A DNA stretch of 64,000 bases from Escallonia rubra (GCA_033065855.1 JAVXUO010001080.1:62001-126000), one strand, 5' to 3'; positions 25,301-37,427 are shown, counted from the first letter of the stretch. Notes: generated by a model from the sequence alone, not told the origin. Translations and numbers: made by a program.

Positions 25301-28300
25301 GAATATGGCGGAGGAAGATCTTTTATTCAACTTTGTCGACGGCCTCCAAAGTTGGGCCAAGAAGGAACTTCAACGCCGGGGCGTGAAGGATGTCGATGAA
25401 GCCATAGCAATGGCGGAGTCGTTGACGGAGTACGATCGAGGTGGTGAATCTTCAAAGCCAAAGTGGGAAGATGAAGCTTCGGAAGGCAACCACACCAATG
25501 GTGAGGGAGAGAGTGCGAAGGCGTGGAACAAAGGTGAAAAGCATGCTAGCACAAGCAAGACTGAGGGCCACGACAAGCTATAAGAAAGACGTGCGAGCCG
25601 AAAGCTTAAGGATTGCTTCTGTTGCGGAGGACCGCATTGGGCAAGGGATAGCCCGCGCCAAGGCAAGATGGCTTCCTTGATTAAAGAGAAGGAGAAGGCC
25701 GAGTGCGAGACGGTGCACATAGGCTCGATACAAGTCCTCAATGCGCTCCAAAAGAAAAATGTGCCGCAAGTCCCGACGGGTGAGGGACAAGCTTCTAAGA
25801 GCGAGGGGTTGCTCTACATGGAAGCGAAGTTGAATGGGAAGCCCGCTCATGTGTTAATGGATACGGGGGCGACTCACAACTTCATCACGATGGAAGAGGC
25901 CAAGCGGTTGGGCCTCAACGTGGTTGACGGGGGAGGTTGGCTCAAAATTGTCAACGCCGAAGCAAAGCCCCTACAAGGCACAGTTCGACGGGTAGAAATG
26001 TGTCTTGGCAAATGGAAGGGGTTCGTGAATTTCTCTGTCGCGCGGATGGATGATTTCAAGGTGGTGTTAGGCCTTGATTTCTTGCGACAGGTGAACGCTC
26101 TTGTGTCACCGTACGCCTGCGCGATGTGCATAATGGAGCGAGGCGCGGCTTGTGTGGTGCCTTTGTTCGGGGGAACATCGAGCACCATGACTTCTATGCG
26201 GCTATCGGGTATGCGACTAGTGCAAGAAGTCGAAAGGGAAGAAGCCAAGAAGAGTGAGGGCACTTACTTGGCGAGTCTCAAGGTTGAAGATCGTGTTGTG
26301 CTGCACGAGTTTGAGAAGCGGCAACCACCTAGGAGGAAGGTGGGCGATCAAGGCAAGCTTGACCGGAGGGCCAAGCTACAAAACGTGGTACCATGTGGGA
26401 TGGCACCACCAAAGGAGGAAAAGTTGTTGACTACTTCGAAGGCGAAGGGGGAGATCATCAAGCTAATCAAGGAGGGCCTACAGCGCGATCCCTTAGCCAA
26501 AGAATTGTTACAGCTTGTGAAGAGTGGGAAGACCCAACGATATCGGGTGAAAGGAGACCTACTCTACACAAAGGATGGACGAGTGTACGTGCCAAAGTGG
26601 AGAGACCTAAGGAAAATGGTCATACGAGGGAGTCACGACACTCAGTCGACGGTGCATCCGGGGCATCGACGAACATATGCCTTGGTGACTACGGCATACT
26701 TTTGGCCTCAAATGAAGAAGGAGGTGCAAATGTGTGTCAAGACTTGTCATGTGTGCCGACAAGTCAAGGGGGAGAGTCAAGCCGAGGAGGCTAAACTCTT
26801 AGATACATCGCAAGTTTTGCATGACTTGCAAAGGCGCGAGGCCGAGTACGTGCTTGGGGATAGGCTTGAACAAGGACGAGATGTTCCACCGAAGCAGCAC
26901 TACTTGGTCAAGTGGAAGGGATTGTCGGAGCACGAAGCGACTTGGGAATTAGCGAAAGAGCTCGGACAGTTCGAAGACCTCGTGGATCGCTATCACGAGG
27001 AGGTTATGACGAGGGCATCACGCAATTAGGTGGGGGAGAATGTCACGGACCGTTTGCTAAGGAGGCTGATTTTTAGAGGTTATGCCATGCGGGCGCTCAT
27101 TAGGCGCTTACGGGACGCTTCGTGGACGCTTACTTGGCGATTACAAGGCAAGGCTTCCGGAAGGTTCCGGACTTCTCTACACTATTCTATTTTGAACATG
27201 TGTAAAATGTGTAACATGTGTGAATATTCTAGAGTAGGAAAGTATTCTAGAATTCTAGAAGCATAATAGGATCCGTAGGATCGAATGTATCTCCACCGTC
27301 CGTTGAGGAGGTGGAGTAGTATATAAAGCCAAGGCCTCACTTGGCCAAAGCATCCAAGACACATCCAATACATCTTTGTATTCAAGCTTTCTCCAAGTAG
27401 TGTATTGGGAATCCTTTCCCCAACCTCTTGTGTTCCGCTGCATATTTGTTTCCAACTTCGCCCAGCTCTACGGTTAGGCTGACTTAGCCGAGCAAGCGGG
27501 GGCTTGATCTAGCTAAGTGCCGCACGGTTTCGGCTTAAGGAGGTTCGGTCTGTGACATTAGGTCATAACATGTTAGCAGTAACATATGTAGCGTATTTAC
27601 AGAGTTCTATGAGGAGAATAGGGCATTAGAAACAGAGAACAAAATTGTTCAGAAGAAAGGGGGCAAGGAGTCTTACACTACGATGAATCAAATAGCATCG
27701 GAGCCAAGGCCCACCAGTAAAGCATTGATCAAACCATCATCAGATAGGGGCTGACAGAATACGTTTTCCTTTTTGAAAGAGATGTTTAACCTCATAAAAT
27801 GTAACGACTGGCAGGACTATGGTGATGAACATTGTGTGATGCCATGAGCCGTACAAAATTTTCCAAAAACCAAAGTGCGTACCCCTTGTCACTGTTAGTG
27901 TTAGATTATTGTGATTATGTGTTTGTATGTATTGAAGTTCAAGACCCCAATGGTCTTGTTGTTTGTCCCACATTAGAGAGAAAAAACTCTCTCACGTTAA
28001 AACAAGCACATGTTACTTTCATTTGAAGTGTTTTGAGATATTTAATTTGGAGGGGAGCTTGTGAATGCTATTTTGCGGTGCGCATAGTGCATTTGGCGCA
28101 TTGATTTGTGATCTAATGGCCCAAATTTTTAACTGATTTTCGGTTCTTTCAGCCATTATTTGGTGACTTAGAAATAATTCTAGAAAAGCACCAGAATTAA
28201 CAGTTATTTCTGAAGTGGTGCCTTTAATAGTTTGTCTCTTCATGAAAGGGTGGATGTTAGTCTATAAGTTAAGGTTATAAAAATTCAGAACATTATCATA

Positions 28301-31300
28301 TTTTAAAATTCTCAACTTTAGAATTTCCTTCTTATCTTTTTTAGTTGCATACACAATTTCAAAGAGCAACTCTGAAACGAATGTTCTGAATTGTTATGTG
28401 CAGGTTGGTGGGTTCAGTAATTTTAGAGGTAATTAGTCATTAATCCTAGTGACGGCAAAATATTACCTTCACGATAATGTCTTTAAATGCGCCTCAAGTC
28501 ACTAAATTTAGTTTTTCTTCTTCAATTCTGCACATTTATCGTAACAGTCACATTTCAAAACTCAAGGGCGTATCATTTCTTTTGTCTGCTCTTCAATGTT
28601 TTTTCAGTGATCATGTTGATATATGTCTTGTATTTATACCCCACATCGGTTACTCAAAGAAGGTTGCAACTTGGCCCTTAGTATATAAGACATCTTGTCC
28701 CACATTGTTTGGAGAGAGAAGATCACTGCTTTCTCCAAGTATAAGTAAGGTGTCTTGTAGTGTGTTTAAATGAAAGAGAAGAGAGTCTTTCTTTGAGTAT
28801 GAAAGAAAGAAAGAAGAGTCCTTCTTTGAGTAGAAAAATAGTTGAGAGAAACACGTGAGGGAGTGTTGTAAATCTGACTTGTGCAAAGTAGATTTGAGTT
28901 CTCTCATATTTCTTGTGTTTTCTTGTTTGGTTATCATGCTTTATACATATTTATCTAGAGCGATTTCGTAACAAGTGGTATCAAGAGCTTAAAGGTTTAT
29001 TATTGGGAAACATTGAAATGGATGTGAGAGGATAAATATGTAGACAACACGACCATGAAGTATGCCTGTGACAATTCAAAGGGAAGACGAATTTTGGCAT
29101 ATGGCAGAGCACGGTGAAAGAATTGAGCGGTGCGATAAGGGATGTCGAAGCATGCATGAAGAGCGAGCTCGAGGCACTTGAAGCGGTACTTTGAAGCCCT
29201 CGACATCGACGAGGAGGATAAGGTACAACAGACTGTCTCAAGTCAGGTGGAGCTAATCTTTAATAGATTAGATGACTTGGAGGTAGACAGACGATTAGCT
29301 ATGCTAGAAAGGAAAGTTGATATGTTTGCAGAAGAGCTAAATGACTTGATCGAGGAGAAGGTCGCCCAATTTACCAAGTGGGAGGTGCAATGGCACAAGG
29401 ATCTCAAGGGACAAGTCACGGAGCTCCAAGAAGAACTAGCTGCTTGTAAGAAGGAGCTTACAAGAGGTACGAGGCAAGGGTGTATTGCGGTGCAGCCAAG
29501 GCAAAAAAAATGCCGGAGCCGAGATCGCACGATGGAGCGAGAGAGGCGAGGCAGGTGGATAACTTCTTTTGGCACTTGGAGTGGTACTTTAAAGCCCTCA
29601 ACATCGGTGATGAGGATGAAATAATGCAGATGATGACCATGTACATTATAGATACAGCTGCCTCATGGTGGAGGCGTCGCTATACGGATGGGTGCGACAT
29701 TAAAATGTGGGAGAAGTTCAAGCGTGAACTACAAAGGCAGTTATATCCGGATAGCATCGATGATAAACCTTCGACGGCTGAGGCAGAAGGGAGCATCCAC
29801 GAGTATGTGAATGAGTACTCGGCTTTGATGCTCGAAATACCGGAGATGTCCGAGAGGCAGCAATTATGCTTCTTCGTTGACGGGTTGCAGCAGTGGGTTG
29901 CCACAGCAGAGTTGCGGCGAAGGGAACCTCATGACTTGGCTTTCGCCATGGTGATTGTCGAGAGGTTGAAAGACTTCAAGCAAGGTGAGAGGCCGAGATC
30001 TCCAAGGCACGAGCGTGCCAAATATGGGGGAAAGGTAGGTCGAAGAGTGGCTCGCCCACGGCAATCGATGATGAGTGGAGTAGGACGAGGGACGTTGCAG
30101 CCATCATAAGGAGGAGAAGAAGCACGCCGGAAGTAGGAAGCGGGGTAACTCTTGTGATCATAAGGCTCTGGTGGGGCCTATGGGAGGATGCTTCTACTGA
30201 AAAGGGATTGCCCACACAAGAGCAAGATGATTGTGTTCCTCGAGAAGAAGAAAGGCAGCAAGGGGGATTCTTCCAACAGCGACAGCGAGGCACGCATGGG
30301 GGCTTTGCAGATGGTCAATGCGTTCGTGAAGAAGTCAAGGGAAGAAATTGCCAAGCGGAAGAAGAGCAAGAAGAAAAGAGGCTTGCTCTATGCAACGGTG
30401 GATATTGTAGGGAAGACTCAAGAAGGGCTTGTGGATGCCGGCCACCCATAACTTCATGAGTCTGAGGGTCGCCGGGTGGCTTGAGCTAAAACTAACTAAG
30501 GATGGGAGTTGGTTCACGGCCGTGAATGCCAAGGAGCGACCGACGAAGGGAGTCGTCAAGAACGTCAATTTAAGGATCAGTGAATGGACAAGGAAGGTCG
30601 ACTTCAATATCATCGACATGGATGATCTTGGGATAGTGCTTGGGATGGACTTCATGGAGAAGTCAAGTGCTACGCTCAATCCATATTGCGGGGGGATGAT
30701 GATGGCGGGTAAAGAAGGCCAACCGGAGTGAATGATCCGGTTGGTGTCCAAGGATAGGGCTGACGCACCTAAGGGCATTCCTGTGTTACAGCTGGACAAG
30801 GGATCGACGCTATGCTACGGTGAACAAAAGATGATGCCGATGACAGCGCAACCGATATGCTCACGAAGGCAGTCATGACTGTTAAGCTCAAGGTAGAGTA
30901 CAAGGTGAGTGCATCCCTACCTTTAAAGGGGATGCAAGGTGGAGTACATGAAGAAAGTACTGAAGGCATATTACCGTTTTCTTATAGAGTGGTTTGTTAA
31001 TACAAGCCAAGGTGGAGATTGTTGATATATGTCTTGTATTTATGTCCCACATCGGTTGCTCAAAGAAGGTTACAACTTGACCCTTAGTATATAAGACATC
31101 TTGTCCCACATTGCTTAGCTAGAGAAGATCACTGCTTTCCCCAACTATAAGTAAAGTGTCTTGTATTGTGTTTAAGGGAAAGAGAGGATAGTTTTTCTTT
31201 GAGTAGGAAAGAAAGAAAGAAGAGTCATTCTTTGAGTAGGAAAACAGTTGAGAGATACATGTGAGGGAGTGTTGTAAATCTGACTTGTGCAAAGTGGATT

Positions 31301-33990
31301 TGAGTTCTCTCATATTTCTTGTGTTTTCTCATTTGGTTATCATGTTCTATACATATTTATCTAGAGCAATTTCGTAACAAATCACTTGCTATATCTTCTA
31401 GCTATTAGCTGATGGTTATTTTGTTGCGTTGCTTACCTGTTGCATTGTCATTTCCCTCCTCCCACTCCCAGTAATGTATGTCCAGGTAGCACTAGCCATG
31501 GTGGGTGGTCTGCTAGGTTGGGCTTATGTAGCAACAAAGCCTCCCCCAGCCAAAGTTTGTGGATCACCAGGTGGGCCTCCTGTTACGTCACCGAGAATCA
31601 AACTCAGCGATGGGAGGCATTTGGCCTACAAAGAGACTGGGATTCCCAAAGAAGAGGCAAAGCACAAGATCATTGTCGTTCATGGCTTTGACAGTTCGAA
31701 AGACTTGAATCTACCTGTTTCCCAAGTATACCCAAATTCTCCTTGGACTTCTAATTATCTTTGAATCTCTGCTCTGAGATTTTGGATAAAACCCTTGAAA
31801 ACATTTACATTTGAAAAGCATCAGCATTCTTCATTGTGTACAAGCTACAAGAGCACATGTATAAGCATTCAAATCTGTTGAATTAGTAAACTAAACCTGA
31901 TTTGTGATCTACATGTAAGAAGGCATACGAAGAAGAAGAATAGGTTGATGTTTGAAGATGATTGCCAAAATTCTTGCACAAGTTTGTTGGATATGTAGTA
32001 TAGGCCTTTTGATATGCTTCTGAGTCTTGTTTTTGCATCTTCCTTTCTTAATTATGTCCTGAATAAGCATAACTTTGATGCATCTGAGATGTGCGAGCTA
32101 GTGTGCTATTACAAATAATAGAATTTGCTGATTTTCAAATTTCAGGAACTCATAGAGGAGCTTCGGATATACTTCCTGTCATTTGACCGAGCAGGGTATG
32201 GAGAGAGCGACCCGCATCCATTGCGCACGGTGAGGAGTGAGGCATTCGACATTGAAGAACTGGCAGACAAATTACAGATTGGTCCTAAGTTTTACGTGAT
32301 TGGACTCTCAATAGGTGCCTATCCTGTTTGGAGTTGCCTAAAATACATACCACATAGGCAAGCTCCTTAACTTAGTGTGCTTCATCTGTTTTCTCCCTAT
32401 TATGATGTTCCGAGTCTCTATTTTTGTCAATTTCCAACTCATATATATGCAGGTTATCAGGAGCTTCACTTGTAGTTCCATTCGTCAACTACTGGTGGCC
32501 ATGTTTTCCTGCAAATCTGTCCAAGGAAGCCTTCAAGATGCTGCTTGTGCAAAACCAGTGGGCATTCCGAGTTGCACATTACGTCCCTTGGGTGTTCAAC
32601 TGGTGGATGACTCAAAAATGGTTTCCTTCGTTAAGTGCGTTGACGGGAAACATGGCTGTTTTCAGCCGTCCAGATTTAGAAATGTTAAAGAAGTTGGCAG
32701 AGATCCCCAGTGTCGGTCAGGTAGATAACCCTCTCCATATGTTCTCTTTTTAATATCCGTTGCATATATAGATGTAGGCCTGTCCATGGATTGGGCCACA
32801 AGGGTTAAGGCTGGGCTCAATTGGGTTTTATCTATGAAAATGACTACGCGCATGATTGACTCGACCCTAGCTCTGACCCTACTCAACCCAGCCCAGCCCT
32901 GGCCCGATCTTAACCCACTGCTCATATTTATTTTTCTTATCAATAACTAAGTAGGAAAAACAAATTTAACTTTGTACTTCTTGTTTTAATGAAATTTAAT
33001 TTAATCAAAACTAAAATTGCTTATTTTATTCTTCTAATCAAAGACAAAAAAGGGTCGTCGCCACCCGCTACCGCCAACCCACATCGTGGCCACCACCGTA
33101 CGGCTCTCCGCCATTACCGTTCGGCTCTCCGCCACCATTACATCCCGACACTACCCACAACAATATAGCCACCAAAATGACAGCGCAAACTCTCCGCCAC
33201 CCCTGAACCCATAGCCACCAGCTTACTGTCTTTTGCAACTTTCTTCCAATAGATACTCTTTCTCGGTGGTTTCCCTGGGGTTAATGGTAGATCTACCGGA
33301 GGTTGAGAGATCTAGGGCATATCTGAAGATGGATGGTGGTGGTTGGTGATGATGATGGGTGGTCAATGGTGGTGGCTAGTGGCAACGACAGATGGTTGAC
33401 GGCGATCGTGGATCGTGGTCAGGGGTGGCTCTAGAAAGTCTAATTGAAGGGGCCAAAAAGACATAAAAAAAATGATGGCCAACATAAAAGAATTAAGAAA
33501 GTTTAAGTTCACATAAAATATCAAAATTAGAAGTAGTTCATCAAGGTTTCACAAAATAAGAAAATATAATAAAGTAAATCCATATATCGATGGTCAAAGT
33601 GGAATTCGCCGTTCTTTATAGTCACAAAAGTCATCAATGATCGAGTCTATAGTAAACGTCTCCACAATATATTTCTCAAAGAGTAAATATGTTACGATAT
33701 AAAAGGTAAAAAAAACACAACAAAATTAATTCCTAATTAATTTTAATGTTACGATATAATGACATTTTTGTAAATACGTTAAATGAAAAAAAAATCTAAA
33801 AAGTGGCTTAAGACGGTCGGTGCCTGATGTCTTACCTACAGTCAAAATGGTTGGGGTTATTGGAAGGGTGATGGTGAACAGCGACACTGTAGTGATTTAA
33901 AGGACGATGCAGGCCGGTGACGATGATGGTAAACGTCGACGGTGAGTGGTGTTGGCCGGCAATAGCGAGAGAGAGAGAGAGAGAGAGAGA

Positions 33991-34024
<34 letters not shown>

Positions 34025-37000
34025 CGCTCAACTCTCGTGATGATGACGAGGTCAATCGCTTGTAGCGGTCGTGGGAAGTCAGAGAATTATTTGATCTCGT
34101 TTTTCCATAATTAGTTGTTGCCGGTGTGATCATTGGGTGAATCGTGGCACCATAAGGCTAATTCTTCCCGATGATATCTATGGTGACGATCTTCACCAAG
34201 TTGTATTTCCTAGAAGCGAAACCAATGGACGAACTTATGCCGAGACCTAATATGTATTCTAGTAAAGTTTATTTATATATTAGATCTATTCTCCACATTG
34301 ATTCAAAATTTACCGAGAAAACTTGTTCAAGGTTCGCGGTTTGGGGCTACAACATCTAAAGCCGAGGCCCATCAACTTCTAAAGCTTAAAGTTTGGTTAC
34401 GTCCTTAACGTAACTATTATGAGCGCAGAGCAGAGTATCTTAAACCCATGCACATAATCATCCAAATTACAAATACTTATCAAAATAACTAAGAAGTTAA
34501 TTACAATCCTCTTAGATTAACCATCTAAATTCCACATTAGAAATAAATTTTACTAATAGTTCATCTAAAAAAAATCCATAAAGTCTATTATCCTCTATTG
34601 AATAGCAAAGCACATTCACAGCTCTACTAAGACCTCAATCCTCTCCTTAAGTCTCCACCAGCATGCTACCCTTGTTCGAGAGGAAAAAGAATCGAAAAGT
34701 AAGGAGACGAGTATGAACTGCCCAGTAAGAGATTTTACACATAGAGGGTTATCAAATAGGCTAATAAATGGGAATTTAAATATCTCAATTTAGATTATGT
34801 TTGAAATCACTTACAGTTTTGATTTTCTGTTTCCAAAAAAAAAACCAAAACAAGTTTATTTTTTATTTTTTACAAAAACAAATGGGTGTTTGACTACTCA
34901 GTTTTTATTTTGAATTTTTTTTCCTTTTGAGTGTTTGATTACCCAATTTTTATTTTGAATTTTTTCTTTTTTCTTCGGTGGTGGTTGCGATGGCAGTGGT
35001 GGGGCGTCGAGGTGGCCAGCGAGGTGGCCGGCCGGTGGCGATAGCGGTGGCCGGCAATAGTTGGCTACAGGCGGTGGCTGTGGCGGTGGGGGGTGGTGGT
35101 CTCAAAACAAAACCAAAACTGAAAACTCAAAACCCAAAACTCCAAAATGGGAGCTTTCAAAAATAGCCCAGTTTTCAAAACTAGTTTTCAAAACTGAAGG
35201 ATAGAAAGAAACGAAAAAATATGTGCCAAACGCATTTTTTTTTCTCCAGTTTACAGAACTGGAGAAAAAACTGAAAACGAAATGATTTTCAAACATTACC
35301 TTAGTATCACAAACGAATGACAAAAGTGACCAAATGGTGGCTTAATGACCCATAAGCCAAACATCATATACAATTTATTAATTTATTGGATGTCACATAT
35401 ACAATTGCCTATTATTAAGTATCACAAAATTATGATTGTGTTATGTCTAATATCACAACAAGCACGTCACATGTAAATCATTATCTTCAAAAGGTAATTT
35501 TCAAATTTGAATATCAGCCTTACTTTAGTAATTTGATAAATATATCAAATACTTATTTTAACTTTAAAAGTAGTTATTATAGAGTCAAACTAAAGCGATC
35601 AAAAAAACTAATTCAACAAAATAAAAATCAACTCAATTGGAGATTGAATGAGTCAAATATCATCAAAAGACAAAATTTAGGTGGGATTTCAAGACACAAA
35701 AGTTGTGAGAATTACAAGAGGACTTGTGGCAACACTTTGAGAAGAATTTTTTGGATTTGGCCTTTGTTTGGCCCAAGAAAAAAGGGAAAAAAAAAACAGG
35801 AAAAGCTTTGGTCCAATTGAAACACAAAAGTCACGCTATTGTATCTGGATAAATTAAATTTAGTGAGAAAGGAAAAAAAAAACAGCATGTAACGACAGTA
35901 GTCATAAATGAAGAAGGACAATCTCTACAATTTTGGTGTGTAAAAAAGGGTGTATAAAAACTTACCTCAAACAAGCAAATTTAGCGTTATAAGTTTTTTT
36001 ATATGGTGCAAAAAAAGGCTAGACCGTAAGGCTCTAATCTAACCGGCAGGGAGTATTGCGCCTCAGGGACCTACAAGGCCGCCACATACATCTGAGCCCC
36101 CGATTCCCGCACCTATGTCGGGGTCGAAGCGCACAAGGACTCGTGTGTGGAGCACAAGCAGGGCGAGAATGTAAGTTTGCCACCAACACGTGCGGCGGGC
36201 AGTTCGAAAAAAACCTTGTCTGGCTGAACTTGTTGGCTTTAGTGTCATCCTAATCTTTAAAAGTAAAAAGTCTTTAACTGGGATCTTTTTTGTCTCTTTT
36301 TCTTATCTGTCTCTCAAGTAAAAGACAACGATGACTCATCTGTCTCATTCTCATAACGTTGATAATGTAATCATAACATAACTTAAAGTTCTAATTACTA
36401 TGCAAGTATTGTACCTTAAGATTTGCTAATATAATTGTAATACGACTTAAAGTCTTAATTCAATTAAACATATATTTTAATGCCTAAGTTAATTACATTA
36501 GCGACTTAAAAAAAATATCAAATACTTCCTCTGTCCCACATAAATTCATCACATATTTTTTACGCAAATTAAAGATTTAAGTCTTATTGTGTATTTTTTA
36601 TTTTGAGGAAAGAAAGTGGGCCAGAAGAGAAAAAATCGCTTAGTGGGGTGTTAAATGTGGAGAGAGAAATAAAATATAAAAGTGTAAGAAAGTGGGTCAG
36701 GAGAGAAAAAATGAGTTTGTGGAAAGTAAAATATTAAGAGAGAAATATAATTAAAAAATTTGTAAAAAGGGTAAATATGAAAAGCTACCTACGAAATCTT
36801 TCTTAATTTGAAAAGTGAGCAATTTTTTGTGAGACGGCCCAAAAAGAAAATACGATTAAATTTTATGGGAGTGAGGAAGTAATATTTTAGTCACTAAAAA
36901 GACTTCCGAGCAAAATTCTAAGGTCCATTACTTAAGTTATGATAAAAAATAAAAAAAAATTGTTCTAATTATTATTTACACAAATAATCCCTTTAAAATA

Positions 37001-37427
37001 TTGGGTGTTATAGTGGCACTGGTTGCAGGTTTGACCATTTATATTTAGTATCTAATCAATTAAAGGGGATTGAAATGAAGCAAAGGATAATAGCTCATTA
37101 TATGATCCATGCATGTCACTGTTTCTACACTTATACCAGGAGAAAATACGGCAGCAAGGGCTTCATGAATCTATGTTTCGAGACATAATGGCCGGCTATG
37201 GGAAATGGGAATTTGATCCCCTGGATATAGCTAATCATTTTCCTAACAACCGCTCGGTTCACATTTGGCAAGGCCACGAAGATAAAATTATTCCGTTTCA
37301 ACTGAACCGTTACATATCGGCCAAGCTTCCGTGGATTCGGTACCACGAGGTTCCTGATGTGGGGCACTTGTTGATCTTCGACAGCAGTTTATGCGAAGCC
37401 ATCTTGAGGGAACTATTGCTCGAGTAA
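22388..37427 (+). CDS. Membrane-anchored alpha/beta-hydrolase, five exons, 371 aa
   Basis: Predicted exons are 22,388-22,481; 31,472-31,725; 32,146-32,357; 32,453-32,720 and 37,140-37,427. They total 1,116 bp and every junction is in phase. Exon 1 encodes a basic, Ser/Ala-rich start (KISAASARAHTR) shared with plant homologues as I recall them. Residues about 33-53 form a hydrophobic segment followed by PPP, suggesting a signal anchor. Visible motifs are VVHGFDSS (100-107), the nucleophile elbow GLSIG with Ser171, Asp324 in WQGHEDK and His352 in PDVGHL, a plausible catalytic triad. The family consists of plant alpha/beta-hydrolases of unknown substrate, so no reaction is assigned. Intron 2-style sites are normal except 32,358-32,452, which is GC-AG. 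Intron 1 is 8,990 bp and carries two LTR elements; intron 4 is 4,419 bp and carries MITEs. The gene appears intact. Exon 1 is the least certain part because it lies 9 kb upstream. Confidence 0.87.
22824..22925. repeat. Foldback with a competing inner hairpin
   Basis: Arms of about 36 bp (22,824-22,859 and 22,890-22,925) match in inverted order at roughly 29 positions. The left arm's CCTGCTGTAA can also pair perfectly with the adjacent TTACAGCAGG (22,860-22,869). It lies in hydrolase intron 1, about 340 bp after exon 1. It may be a tiny MITE remnant. Confidence 0.7.
23934..24450 (+). repeat. 5' LTR of the Galadriel-like element
   Basis: This 517-bp LTR starts TGTCACGGACCG and ends GGTCCGTGACA. 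A TATATAAAG motif near 24,214 is a likely promoter element of the LTR. Confidence 0.95.
27041..27557 (+). repeat. 3' LTR of the Galadriel-like element
   Basis: This is 517 bp and about 98.5% identical to the 5' copy. It ends TCTGTGACA at 27,557. Confidence 0.95.
27558..28613. other. Spacer between the two LTR elements in intron 1
   Basis: About 1 kb of AT-rich intronic DNA. A phrase TTGTCCCACATTAG near 27,962 recalls the LTR phrase of the neighbouring Copia family but is too short to call. Nothing else was recognised. Confidence 0.5.
28614..28973 (+). repeat. 5' LTR of the chimeric element
   Basis: This is 360 bp, TGTTGATATATG...GTAACA, followed two bases later by TGGTATCAAGAGC, a variant iMet primer site. 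Confidence 0.93.
31020..31379 (+). repeat. 3' LTR of the chimeric element
   Basis: This is 360 bp, preceded by the purine-rich AAGGTGGAGAT. It is the same length as the 5' copy with about 30 differences. Confidence 0.93.
32358..32452 (+). other. GC-AG intron of the hydrolase gene
   Basis: Exon 3 ends CATAG and the intron begins GCAAGC, fitting the strong-context GC donor AG|GCAAG. It ends ATATGCAG before GTTATCAGG. Joining there gives Arg-Leu-Ser-Gly-Ala, which fits the homologous family. No GT donor nearby keeps the frame. Confidence 0.8.
33966..34023. repeat. (GA)n(TG)n compound microsatellite
   Basis: About 12 GA units pass directly into about 16 GT units. Confidence 0.97.
34793..35300. 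mobile_element. PIF/Tourist-like MITE
   Basis: The ends GATTATGTTTGAAATCA and TGATTTTCAAACATTACC are inverted repeats. TTA flanks both sides (34,790-34,792 and 35,301-35,303). The 508-bp interior holds a GGTGGCC-rich patch. The ends are related in style to the element at 16,955. Confidence 0.75.
36525..36879. mobile_element. Stowaway (Tc1/mariner) MITE
   Basis: The ends CTTCCTCTGTCCCACATAAA and TTTTATGGGAGTGAGGAAG are inverted repeats of the CTCCCTCCGTCCC type. TA duplications lie at 36,523-36,524 and 36,880-36,881. The 355-bp interior is AT-rich and has no coding capacity. Confidence 0.85.

Larger units (their letters stand above)
23934..27557 (+). mobile_element. Compact Galadriel-like chromovirus, non-autonomous
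   Basis: This is an LTR element in the same direction as the host gene, inside hydrolase intron 1. LTRs of 517 bp flank a primer site TGGTATCAGAGC (24,453-24,464) and a purine tract GTGGGGGAGAA before the 3' LTR. Parts are a gag frame from about 24,501 to 25,583, with the retrotransposon-gag fold (LYLTDTATLWWRRK), and a second frame (25,668-27,029). The second frame carries an aspartic protease (VLMDTGATHNFI), an HHCC zinc-binding region (VHPGHRRTY...CHVCRQ) and a chromodomain (HYLVKWKGLSEHEATWE). I see no reverse transcriptase, RNase H or integrase core among its parts. The LTRs differ at about 8 of 517 positions, so it is young, probably under a million years old. No clean 5-bp target repeat is visible. 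Confidence 0.9.
28614..31379 (+). mobile_element. Chimeric non-autonomous element: Copia shell with Ty3-type gag and protease
   Basis: Both 360-bp LTRs belong to the same family as the Copia at 5,524-10,428. The 5' internal stretch (about 28,974-29,120: primer site and start of Copia gag) and the 3' internal stretch (about 30,838-31,019: RNase H tail NDNAADMLT-like region plus purine tract) also match that Copia. Between them is a Galadriel/Ty3-type gag region (about 29.5-30.1 kb, with TAASWWRRRYTDG) and an aspartic-protease-like region (about 30.4-30.7 kb, with LGIVLGMDFM). No reverse transcriptase or integrase was seen. The element is broken, with several breaks. The LTRs differ at about 30 of 360 positions, giving an age of a few million years. 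The flanks GATCA and AATCA are a near-perfect 5-bp target repeat. It ends 92 bp before hydrolase exon 2. Confidence 0.88.
32721..37139 (+). other. Large last intron of the hydrolase gene, repeat-filled
   Basis: This 4,419-bp intron runs from GTAGAT to TATACCAG. It contains a GA/GT microsatellite, a PIF-like MITE, a Stowaway MITE and a locally GC-rich patch near 36,050-36,240 with no recognised content. The stretch 33,050-33,430 is rich in CCACC/GGTGG motifs without clear ends. Confidence 0.75.

Noticed and set aside
33420-34360. Possible hAT element starting CAGGGGTGGCTCT
   Set aside because: No matching inverted terminus was found in the following kilobase.
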